This document shows positions 23,348 to 34,331 of a stretch of DNA of 64,000 nucleotides, piece after piece. Under the pieces are notes generated by a model. That model ran no database searches. It saw only the letters and a program-made list of their open reading frames with translations, and was not told the origin of the DNA. Position 1 is the first letter of the stretch. Every line of letters begins with the position of its first letter. The stretch comes from Sporothrix humicola (Eukaryota > Ascomycota > Sordariomycetes > Ophiostomatales > Ophiostomataceae). The position numbers were made by a program, and so were the translations under genes. The stretch spans positions 186,001-250,000 of the forward strand of contig WNYE01000014.1 of assembly GCA_021396245.1 (NCBI GenBank), read 5' to 3'.

Positions 23348-26300
23348 TATGATGAATATGAAAGAGAGTGATACAAGAAAGAATGAGGGGTGAAAAGAAT
23401 TGATGAAGGCAGTCTGTGAGTCCTGCCAGTCAGAATGACCAGGGGCAGGCAGCGATTCAAGTTCCTGCGTGCGAGACCTGGAAAGGACTCGTTTGCGGTA
23501 TGCCTCGGTGTCGTCGACGGTCTTTCGTTCGAAAAGTAGATGTCTCGCGACTACAACTCGAATCGCATATGATCGTTGTGTGGATGACGAAAGGTCAATG
23601 TCGTTGGTTGTTCTTGGCGAAATGAAGACACGCCCGGATTAGTCGTTTGCGCGCGCCGCACGGTGAAAGCAGAGAAAATAGGGAGATGGATGGTGGGAGG
23701 AACGTCGAGAATTGGTCGAGTTGGGGTTGATTTTGCGGTTTGACGATCTGGAGAATATAGACCGAAAACGAAGAGAAATGAGGGACGAAGAATCGAAGGT
23801 CGCAAGAAACACAATGAAGGCAACAAAACACAAACTCTAAAACGTCCGTACAGTTGCAGAGGATTCGATTGCTGACAACGAAACACGAAGATGGAGAGAG
23901 GTTGAGAAGTGAAAAAGTTGAATGGGAGAAAAGGAGGAGAGGGAAAGGGGGGGAAAAAGCCAGGTGACGGTTTACGAGCGTGAGAGCGCTTTCCAGTTTT
24001 GGTTGGCTCACTGGCTCCTTTTTTTGCGTGGTGGACGCGTCTCTTTCCCCCCTTTGGCAAGAGCATAGAAAAAAAGGAAGGAAGGGAAGGAGAAACTGGG
24101 GGGCAGCTTTAGCGGAGGTGGATCCTTTTCAGTGGGTCTGGTACCTAAAAAAAAGTTTAAGGGTGGGAAAAGAACGGCAAGAACCAGGCACAGGCACGGA
24201 GATGCAGGGAACGACGTCGACAACGGCAGGCGCAAACAGCGATGTTCTCAGTAAGGACTGTGCTGTTGGTTGGTTTTTACTCATCCAAAAACGCCTCTTT
24301 TTGTGCCTACACTTACGGCGCCACGGGCTGGTCCTTCCATTCTTCACAGGTCTCTAGCATGTGCCTGGATTAGTATTTCGAGTAGCTCCAACTGGCAGGA
24401 ACTATATTTCAAGGAATGCGGACATGCATGCAAACTACTGTGTAACAAAGGCGTCGTGAACACGCTTGCTAGTGGTCACGACGATTGAGTTCACAACTCT
24501 AAGCTGGCATGACTCTCCCAATGGAGTTGGCAACTCTGGGCCAGCCCTCGAAGCATGCGTTAATAGCCCCCTTTGCGCTCTTTCTGAACAGCTTGGGACA
24601 TGCCTATGCCCACCCCGTTGCACTTTCCTCCTTGTCGCCAACTTCCGTCGTTCCTTCCTGTTCCCTGGATGTCACTGCCATCGGTTCATTTCTTGATTAT
24701 TTCGTTCTTGCTCTTGCCATCGAATCAGTTTGCTACGAATTTGTTATTCCTCCGTGGTCCGCTAAATGGCCGATTCTTACCCGGTCCAGTACCTGCATCC
24801 TGGGCTGGGTCTGTCCCTGCTCGGTGGGCATTGCCTCCCCTTGCACCCAGCAGTAGCGCAAAGCCAAATTGCATCCCAACTCTTGCAGCCAACAAATTCG
24901 CAGCGAGTTATGGGGTACGTCATACGTCTAATTTGTCTATATACACATCTGGCAACGCCTCGTTACAGGTACATGAGTATGTGCGCATAACCGGCACGAC
25001 TTGTCTAGATCTCGTGTTCCCCCTTTCTCCCCTTTCTTACCCCTTTTTCGGTGTTGCTTTTTCAACACCATTCTTTGCCCCTCAAGTCTCACGTCGCGAC
25101 GCGACAAATGCTCGGATGAACGCGATGTCCGCTCCTTGACAGTTGGAGGCATTCTTTTCTTTCTTTTGCCTCGATTCTATTGTCTGTATAATTCCAACAG
25201 CCAGCACAATCGCTCTCTGGGCATTGTTTGCGAGACGGCCTCTTCCAACATGTATTTCATCAGCCCATCTTTCTCGCTTGCTCCTCACGGCGTCCTCCGT
25301 CATAATACGACCTGGCATGAACCCAAAAGCTTGCTTCGATGAACAATGCTGTAGGTTGCATATTGCACGTATTATTACACCGGTGTAATACTCCGCACTT
25401 TTCATAGGGAGACGGCCCTTTTCCTGCCTTTTCTCTCTTGCTCTCAGGGCTTTAGGAATTGATAAGCTCGAAAAAGCTCTGAACTTTCTTAGACACAACC
25501 TTTCGTTCTACCCTTGGCATGGACTCCGAGCAAGGGAAAATCAAATTAAAATTAATCTACCGGGCGCAGCACCGCCCGCGTCGTATCCACGAGGGACACA
25601 CATTTTTTCAACCTCTTTACACGCTTTTTCGTTCTCTTGACCGCCTTCCAATCTTCATTTCCAGTCTTTTGGTAATTCTCCAATTCTGCAAGCTGGAATT
25701 GCAATGAGCTGCAGTGCTGCATTGTGCCAGGGTATATCCTCGTCTGGCCTCGCCTGGCCTGCATGGTCGCATCGTTGAGCTTCATGGTGGCAATATGTCG
25801 TAAATTGCCGTTCTTCCATGCTTGACTTCGACAGAGCAAAGCAGATGAAGCTCGCCAACTCACAGCTTCTCGGGAATCACGCGGTGATCGAGTCAGTCCG
25901 ATTGAATGAAGGACACACGCGATGCTACGGCATTGGGTGTCGGATTTGTTAGGGCTCACTCTACCATACACACTCTTTATCTCCTATTATGTCACCTTGC
26001 TCTCACCGTTTCTCGAAAGAAAAGGGGAAACTTGAATGACAAGAAAATATCCCAAAATGGAGCTTTGATCTCGAGGAGAGTTGTGGGTTCTAGCCTCGTC
26101 GCAATTAAACTACGACATTTTGGCAGCTCCATCGCGGCCATTTCCATTTTGATTTCTATTTTTGTCCATTGTCCTTGCCAATCCTTGCCCACAAAATGCC
26201 TTTTCGACACAAGTGAGGTACGTTCGATGTGTTCGTGCGTCGAAACAAATCCTGCCCATCAATCTGCATCAATCTTGAATCCTTCCGGCGCACGGAGTTG

Positions 26301-26754
26301 GCCATTCCTATTTGCTGTCAATATTCAATGAACAGTGCAAAATGACCTTGTCTTACTCCGTCCATGCCGATGGGATATATCCAAGATACAATAGACAATA
26401 TGAACGAACGCCACATGCCTCAGATCATCTACATCCGGCCTCCTCGGACTCACGTGATGCATCGCAAGATGTGATGTCGATTCTGACTTAGGAGCTTGTT
26501 CTACAAGTATTACGACGTACTCCGTACAGAATACAAACCAAACGGCTCTCGGCGCATGCACGAAACGGACGCTAGATCGTCCAATTTACAGACTCCACAA
26601 ACAAGGAGCAACGTCTGCTAGTTCCTGCCCATCGTTTGGAGCTCATCTCATGTGCAAATCGTTGTTCGAGAAGGTGAAAGAAGTGTGAGATATTTGTCTC
26701 TCCTTGTATCAATTGCCCAGATGCAGCTGTACTAGGCGTACAACTATCTCAAAA

Positions 26755-27075
26755 CCCGCCAAGTTCGCCGAGAAAGTAGCTGATGGCAGAAATAGAAGGC
26801 CATTTGGCCAGTTCATTGAGCCCGAGCGCGGCCAGCGGGCCGTAGAACAACAACGGCTTGAAACCTCCAGATTGAGCCAGGCAAAAAGCAGGCAAGGCCA
26901 AGCCGGGCAGGACACCACCAACAATATTGAGCCATGCCCATATCGGTTTCGTTTAGTTCGAGAAGCTGAAAACGGCCTTGTTGATGAGAGTCGATGCTGG
27001 CACTTGTGTGTGTTGTCCATCCCCATATGTAGTCCACGAAGCGATCCTACACCAAGATGGCCGGATCTAGCAAGC
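26755..27075 (-). pseudogene. Possible degraded fragment of a membrane-protein gene
   Basis: Read on the minus strand, this GC-rich patch has a hydrophobic stretch with good fungal codon choice: KPIWAWLNIVGGVLPGLALP, then QSGGFKPLLFYGPLAALGL, then NELAKWPSISAISYFLGELGG. It looks like two membrane helices near the end of a protein. The same frame has a TAA just before KPIWAW, preceded by STLINKAVFSFSN, and an apparent shift from another frame containing VDYIWGWTTHTS. Surroundings are AT-rich. I do not recognise the family. It may be a relic or only a chance open stretch. Confidence 0.3.
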
Positions 27076-30000
27076 TGCATTTAAGCGTGAGAAATAAGAG
27101 AACAGTCATGAAACAAAAACAGCGACGTCTGGCTTTACTTTGGAGGGTGATTTGCAGGTTCTCAAAGCTTCTGGGAAGCAAAAAGGGCCCCCAGAGATAA
27201 GAACAAAGTGGCGTAATCCGTATCGAATTTCGCGTCTGGTGTCTGTCTACAGAGTTCATCTGTGAAGTGAGTTGCTTTCCCCTCCTTCGAATGCAATGAT
27301 CTTCTCAGCCGCGCTTCCCGTACCGAGCAATATAGCGCATATTGCAAGCGTATACGACGTATGTAGACGAAAGCTGTGGTCACATCGTGTCTTCTTGCTT
27401 GTTTGCATTTATTTTGCACAGACGAATGCTCGTGGGTAGTCTTGGCTTTTCGAGTTTTAAAGCTCTGGTATTTTACCCTTTATTTATTTTGTTACTCTGG
27501 CAAATATAATCTACAATTTTAGGCGCACAGAATGCATCCCATATGTCGGTGACATCTTTGGATCTCCATGCAGCTGTGATGCAGCTACGATTTTGTCTCA
27601 AACCAACCAGATTCCATTGTTAACCCTGGTTTTTCTCGTCACATACTCCGTCCTCCGCAGAATATTCGTTCATCTTTTGCAAATGCCTGGGTTTCTCAAG
27701 ATTCGACAGGCTGCCTAACTTTTGATGCCTCGACCGTCTTTTGCTTTCCGTATGCGTAACGGCTTACCTCCGAGCCAAGTACGCCCTTTGCGTCGTAAAA
27801 ATAAAGAAAAAGAAAACATGAAAACACAGACATCAACCAGTCTTGTTGGGAGCCGTCCTGCAAAGAGCAATGCAATGCAAGTTGCGACGTACATATAATT
27901 TGTACTGTGTACAGATGCACGCAGTCCGGCATGCAGGTCTTCGGGCCTGTTATGTGTTGTTGTTGAATCACATTGCAGGACGCCAGAAATCAAAAGAAAG
28001 AACGCCCCAAGAAAATGGGCAAAAATAGCAATATAAGATGCGATGCAATAATGGAAAAAGACACGCAAGTGTCTCGCTATCATCATCAGACATCAACATG
28101 CGGGAAACATGCCGTGTGCCGCATGCCGCAGGTTTATTGGGTTTACGAGAAACAAGTCTATGGCATTGGAATAATTCTGGCCCGTCTGGACCCAAAACGA
28201 TGAATGACACTCGTTTTCTTTGCCTCTGTGAATATTTGCCTCCATTGCGATGTCTCCATCTCTTTGAGGCTCAATTAATCTTACATTCGCCGCTTTCCCC
28301 TCATTCCCATCCCCAAACCAAGCGAGTTTCGCCTTCTCTTTCGTTGGACCATTGCGTATCTCTTGACCTATCCCAGAGTATCTTCCCCTCGTCACGATCC
28401 TCGCGGTCCTTTTCTTCTCTTGCAAGCCTCATCATGCAGTTGATATGTTGCTGCCCAGCTTCTGGTCTCACCGGTCGCCTTGGAATTGGCCAATGTGCTT
28501 GAACTTCAGCTGCGAGTCTTGCGCAAGTGTGTCTAAGCTGTCCCGGTCACCTTCGTTTCTGCTTCCCTTGCTTTCCTTGTTCCTCCCGCCTTACCGCAGC
28601 CAACAGGAGGAAAGATGTTGTCAAAGAAGACACTCGACTTTTCTTGTATCCATATATTCGCCCTTGTGCTCAGTACCTTGTACTCTGGACATTCGTCGTA
28701 CAAGGATGCAGCTTTCAGCACCCCTGGTCCCCCATCATCCTCTCCCCTCCATCCACTCTTTTCCGTCCCTCTTCAACCCCCCACCACTACCACCACATGC
28801 TGCGGGCGGCCTTCTGTCCCCTGCCATTCCCCTCTTCTCGTTCTTCAGCTCTCTGTTCTAGTAGTTGGCTCTCTCTTTTTTTCCCTTTTCTTTTTCGTTC
28901 TTTTCTTGGTGAGCCCTTGGTCATCTTCAATCCTTCGAAAGCCCTCTGAGCTACGGTCCAAGCGCCGAAACGGGCAATAAACCGCCATTGATTGACAAAA
29001 TTGCCTCTGGAGGCTAGTGTAGTGATTGCCTGTGGGCTCTCTCCACCTGGCGCATGCTGTAGCCGCCCGGACCAAGATCCCTCCTCGGCCGGGTCCTTGC
29101 TTTGCTTGTCAAGTGCCAATGCACAGCGCACATCATGTCTCTTGTAAGGCAAAGGCAACGCTGGCGTTGGAGATTTGTCGGCTGGTCGTTTCTTAAAAAT
29201 GAATTGGGACAGGTCAGTACAAATCGGTCGAATTAACAGGTCGAAAAGAACGTGACATCTTGTGTTTCGTATACTCTGTGATACTTCACTTCCAGGAAAA
29301 TCCAGAATCCTCCGTGCTCCCAAAGAACTTTTGCACGCGGCTGGGTTACGTGGGCGAGCCGACCGGCCTGAACAGTCGGCCGGGTGGGGTTCTTGACAAG
29401 AGAGGGTGTGCACCAGACCCAGGCTTCCCAGGCTCGCCAGGCCCATCGAAGTCGAAGAAAGACGACAGGGTGGTGGACTTGCATGTGTGTGTATGTGCAA
29501 AGGTGTGAAAACCAATGCAATCGTGTGCAATCGTCTTTGAGAGTGTGCTGTGTTATGTGGGGACGTGCAGGAGAGCTGCTGCGCGTCTGTGGTGTGCGGA
29601 TGCTGCGAATCTGCATGGCTGCATGGCTGCCAGGTCGTTTGGGAGTACAAAGTCAGGTACTTGTACTTTGTTCGGGTGCTTCGAGTCTGGACTATCGTCC
29701 GCAAGCAGGGCAGATGGGCCTCGATGTTGTTTCTGCCACCCCATTCTTTTTGTTCCTGTCGTTCTGGCTTGTGTTCCAGAAGGATACAAAGGTACTTGAC
29801 GTCGAAAGCTTGTCGACTCGAGCTTGCGAGCTTGCGAGCTATCTGGTTGTCTCAAATATCGACCCGTCGAGCTGGGATTCTGGCGAGCATGTTGCTCAGA
29901 CAGTCCCGAGAGGCATCTAGCCCGATGGGGGCGACCAAGAAACGAACAGACAAGTAAACAGCAAGTAGCGAAACGAATTCTCGGCCGGGCGTAGGTAAAT

Positions 30001-30438
30001 AGCAAGATTGCAAAAAAAGATGCAAGAAAACAAGCGAACGAGTGGGAGGTGCTCCGGCAGCCAGCCACACCTGCAGAGAAAGGAAAGAGAGCGATGAGGG
30101 AAAGAGCAAAGGAGTGTGGTGGTGGCCTGGTAACGCACCCGCGTCAGTTGCTTTACTCTCAGTCGTCCATCGCTCTTTCCCTCTTTGCTTTCTGCATACT
30201 GCAGAACAACGCCGTTCTCCATTGCTCCTTCCTCTTTTTTTACCTCTTCCCTTCCTTCCTCTTTTTATTTCTGCTCTTTCCTCGTCTTCGTTTGTTTGCA
30301 GAACTGCACAAATAAATATAAAGATCACTAGCCCAGAAATTTCTTCCTCTTCCTTTCTTCCCTCTTCCACATCTGCATCTTTGCAACCATCCTCGACCCC
30401 CCCCTTCTGCACATTGACTTGAACCTCACTTCCACTCG

Positions 30439-30645
30439 GTAAGTTTGCCTTTTGCAGCTTCTAATCTTCCAATTGTACCCCTTCAGCTGCTCTCCAGAAA
30501 TTCCAAGTATCGTTTCTAACTCATCTCACATGAAAGCTATAAACGACGTGAAAAAGATACAATTTCAAGACGCGGACCGTCATCACATCACGCTATCTCC
30601 TGCTCGCTCTTACTCCTCTTCTCCTTCTTATCCTCCTCCCCACAG
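30439..30645 (+). other. Candidate 5'-leader intron of the small Ser/Gly gene
   Basis: A consensus donor GTAAGT at 30439 and a pyrimidine-rich acceptor ending CCCCACAG at 30645 bound 207 bp. A CTAAC occurs at 30516-30520 but is farther from the acceptor than in the other introns of this window. Transcript evidence is absent, so this remains a suggestion. Confidence 0.35.
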
Positions 30646-30850
30646 TTGGAGGTAACGATCGCTACACTACAGGACCAGGTCCCCGAAAAAGACGCAAAAC
30701 GGTTACCCTTCTAGCCGGACCCTTCGCTTTCTTAAATCTACTTTTTTTTTTTTTTTTCTCCAACCGTCGACCCACGACATAACAAGACTCTTCTTTCCCC
30801 GGCCTTCTCTCTTCCTGTTTGAACACAAAACCTCTTCAAAATCCTCAATC

Positions 30851-31063
30851 ATGGAGTCTCAGTTCCACGCCTTCTACCAGATCTCGGCACAGAGCATGGC
30901 CGACAAGGCTGCAGCCAAAAAGGGCCAGAGCACTTCCAGCAGCGGCAGCAGCGGCTCCAGTTCCGGCGGCAACAGCGGTAGCGGCGCCGATAGCTATGGA
31001 TACTCCTACTCGGAAAAGTCTTCGGCCTACACCACGTCCTCGAGCAATACTGGCAAACACTAA
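30851..31063 (+). CDS. Small Ser/Gly-rich protein of unknown function
   Basis: A 70-residue ORF with a good start context (CAATCATGG) and strong use of C-ending codons (AGC, GGC, GCC, TCC, AAG), which sets it apart from all nearby random ORFs. An ordered-looking start, ESQFHAFYQISAQSMADKAAAKKG, is followed by a low-complexity Ser/Gly run and a tail rich in Tyr and Ser (DSYGYSYSEKSSAY). There is no signal peptide, helix or cysteine. The upstream 400 bp is C/T-rich with a TATA-like stretch (about 30313) and a possible leader intron, features of a strongly transcribed fungal gene. I do not recognise a family. Confidence 0.62.
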   Translation: MESQFHAFYQISAQSMADKAAAKKGQSTSSSGSSGSSSGGNSGSGADSYGYSYSEKSSAYTTSSSNTGKH

Positions 31064-34000
31064 CCCTCGAGGATTTCTGCCTCTGTTTCCGCCGCTGCTG
31101 AGCGCCCCGGAAAACGGCGAGCTTCGGACCGGGAAGTGGCCCGTTGAATCGGCATGGGGCGCACGCCCACTCGCAGGGCCCCCGTGTATCGGATGCACCG
31201 CTTAGCAATCGGGAGCTCGGCTTGTTTTTCTTTATGGGCCTTTTCTTTTCCGTCTTCCTGCTTCTTGTCCTGCATTTCTCCAATACTGTGCTTTTTAGTC
31301 TTGTACTTTTCGACTTTTCCACACTTGGAAGCAAGAAGCAGGACGAAGCGAAGAGCAAAACCCATGCAAACTCCGGCGGAACGGCGCGACTGATATGTCA
31401 CTTTGTACACGTCAGAGCCCATCCTCTCGTCTTATTTTTCTTTCCTGTCGTTTCTTTCACATTTTCTTTTGTTGGCACATTTCGCCTTCTCATTTCCATC
31501 TAGGGTTACGGATTTGTTGATGCTCTCTGCTATTTGCCTTTCGATATCCCGGACGGATATTCTGCGATTTTTACGATTTCTTTTTTCTGCTTTTCTTTGC
31601 TTGGGATTCTACGACCACCGCGCCAGTGCTTTTCTGGTTGTTTTTCCTGGCATCACCTCGGGTCTTCATCTTTTTTTGGAGATCCGAGGCTGTTTTGTTG
31701 GAGAAGCAACCTGGTAAAACTCTGCGCATTTTATGACCAGGGAAGGGATTATGGATGGGATTACCACTTCTGCTTTTTCAAAAAGGATTTATCTGTTTTC
31801 TGCTTCTGATCTCCCACACAACAACTTGTCAACTTGTCAACTTGTCGCGAAAATGGGACATAACAAAATGGGGACATGGGCAAAAAGGACCACGGGCGGG
31901 CGGACAGGTTTTTGAGGTTTTGTGGACTTTTTTCTACGACCAAGCGCTGCGATGGGCCTCTTTTTCTTCTCTATTCCCCTCACTTGTTACTTTCGATTTG
32001 CTTTTCTCCCAATGCCAGCTGATGGTGTCCTCGACACCCATGGCAATAATCATAGTCTAATGGTTATTCGACTGTCTTTACCTCTGCTTTCCTTGCTTCA
32101 TGTCGTGTGTGCTCTTGCTGTATTGATACTTTGTAACTTCGTAGAAACCTGTAAATCACCCACCAGGCCTAGATTCAACACCAACAAGAAGCTAAATTGG
32201 TTACCCTAGTGGAAAGCTTTTAGTAGGCGATCATTGCGCAACAGTCTTTGCGGCGGCCCGTCCCACAGAAGATGATCGCCCTGGCTTTGACCTCTCCCTG
32301 GCTCCCCTTGAGCTCCCCTGGTTTCTTTCTGGTTTGGGGCAGAACGGCGCCAAAAGTCTAGGCCTGGCCTAAATTTGTAGCGGCTTTTGGTTGTGCATCT
32401 TTAACAGTACGGAGTAAACAATCGACACATCGCCAGGTTCTTTTGCCAAGCCATTACATTCCATGTCCATTTTTCTGCCCAAAAAATTCTTCAGGGTCCC
32501 GTGTCCGTGATAGTCGCGCAAATGCGTAAAAGCAAAATAAAAGCAGAGACATACAAAAAAGGAGGGGCGGAATAAATGTGGTTACATGGGTGGGGGTTGC
32601 CTTCTTGTTCCATTATTTGGTCGAGAACATGGGGAGGGAAACAAGTCCGGGGTAAAAAGCAACGGAAAGCAAACGACGGCAACAAATGACATAAAGAAAG
32701 TGGCAATCAGAAAACCTTTGAGACACATGACAATGAACAGCCGGCAGCTGCATATAGTTTGTGTCGCCGTCGTACGAGCCGCTTAGACGGCGATGACACA
32801 AATGCAGGTTGCCGTGGAGTGGGAGCTACGATCTACTATTCGAGAGACTGCATCTCACGAGAACATTTACATCACGACATCACGTTATCACTTCTACGAG
32901 ACTTTGCAGTTCTATTTCCTTGTAGTTTTTGGTATAAGAATGGGTTTTTTTTTTTTTTGGGTCTGCCTGATGCAGTTGTGTTTTCTGTGGTGACGGATTG
33001 CGATGCCAGCGACGGATTTGCGAAATAACGAACAAGAATGGTAAAAAAAACGAACCAATGACTACGTCAAAGGTCGTGCCAACAAGCATGGGAAGCTCCT
33101 TCGTGGGAACTGCAACAGGATTGAAACAAGTCGGTGATAGAGAAAGGCCAGAAAGTTGAGCAAGGCAAAGCGATCGCAGCGGGTCGAAGAAGACAAGACG
33201 CTGGCGATGCTGTGGTGATAATGCCATGCTGAACAAACCCGGGCTAAGCTCAACTAAAAAGTGGCAAACAAGCTAGAAGCAATGTAGTAAAGTCAAGCAA
33301 CGCGAAAGCGTGTCACAGCCTGTGTCGAAGAGAACGAGCTGTTTGACGACGCAATCGTAGAGGCGCGATGCTGACGAAACTGAACAAAGCCGAGCTGAAC
33401 TGAATGTGAATGAGAAACAAAAGCTATTACGAGCAACAGATGCTCGAGAACAGGAGTCTGAAAAGCTAACGTAGATGATTGCTAGTAGCATAGAAGTAGC
33501 TAAACAGGTCCGAGTCTCTTCCATGAGAAGTCGAATAGATGGGCGAATAAAGAATATGGGTATAAGTACAGACTCGCGAACCGCCACTTTGGCCGCAAGA
33601 CGCAAGACGACAGAAAGAAAAGAAAGTAGAAAACGTCATAAGACAGAAGAAAAATGAAAGAAAGACATGAAAGAAATAAAAAGAAGAAATGGAGAAACGA
33701 AGAAATGAAGAGCAGTCCATAGAATCCATAAGTCCATAACACGTAAAACGTTTCCTCGATAGCACAGCGAGATGACCGCCTGGTATCACAATGTAAAAGA
33801 GGGTGCAGCCGCAGCCCTCCACAAGATTGAAATGACAAGAAAGAAAGGAAAAAAGAAGAAGAAGGAAAAGAAGCAAGGAAAAAAAATGTGTGAAGAAATA
33901 CAAGTAGAGGAAGTGAAAAAAAAAAAAAAGAAAAGAGATGGCATCCGACGAGAGGAGTGCCGCCAACAGAATGTGAAAAAGATGTGAAGACAAAAAGCAG

Positions 34001-34331
34001 AAGAGAAGAAAAAAAAATCTGAGTCGATGAAAAGAAAAGAAAAAGGGCAAAATCCGTCGCTGTAAAATGCAGTGTCCGTCAAGACCAATCCGTTTGGTCT
34101 ATCCTGGTTTTTCCAGATTCCCTTGGGTATTCCTAATAACGCCTGCGCAAAATGCGCACATGGGAGTTTTGGGGGTATCCGTATCCATATTTCGAGAGAG
34201 AACAAGCCAGTTCTTGTCCCTCTATCCATCATTCATTCGTAAAAGAAAACAAAATTGTTGTACAGCTAGGGCGGTGTCGTGACGAGAAGCGAGGCTGAAA
34301 ACGTCGTGGTCGTCTCGTGTGCGTTCACTCT
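31064..34331. other. 3.3-kb spacer between the Ser/Gly gene and the disordered protein gene
   Basis: Both flanking genes point into this spacer, so it should hold two 3' UTRs. It contains an exact TACGGAGTA at 32408-32416, a triple 8-bp repeat at 31822-31846 and a purine/poly-A rich block at 33590-34040. No gene was recognised. Confidence 0.4.
31822..31846. repeat. 8-bp tandem repeat, three copies (CAACTTGT)
   Basis: Three perfect head-to-tail copies in noncoding sequence. Simple slippage repeat; no function suggested. Confidence 0.9.

Larger units (their letters stand above)
23348..30850. other. 7.5-kb stretch without an intact gene
   Basis: It must include the Gdt1 promoter on the left and the promoter and leader of the small Ser/Gly gene on the right. 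It contains scattered TACTCCGTA-type motifs (exact copy at 26518-26526, partial copies near 26353 and 27644) and one coding-like degraded patch at about 26755-27075, listed separately. C/T-rich blocks occur near 28300-28950 and 30170-30420. No intact protein gene or RNA gene could be supported. Confidence 0.4.

Noticed and set aside
28787..29704. 305-codon minus-strand ORF in the 23-31 kb region
   Set aside because: Composition is random-like, codon use is unbiased and it has no motif; it does not resemble neighbouring real genes.
29814..29845. Repeated GAGCTTGC words
   Set aside because: Only two to three short imperfect copies; too little to call a repeat or regulatory array.
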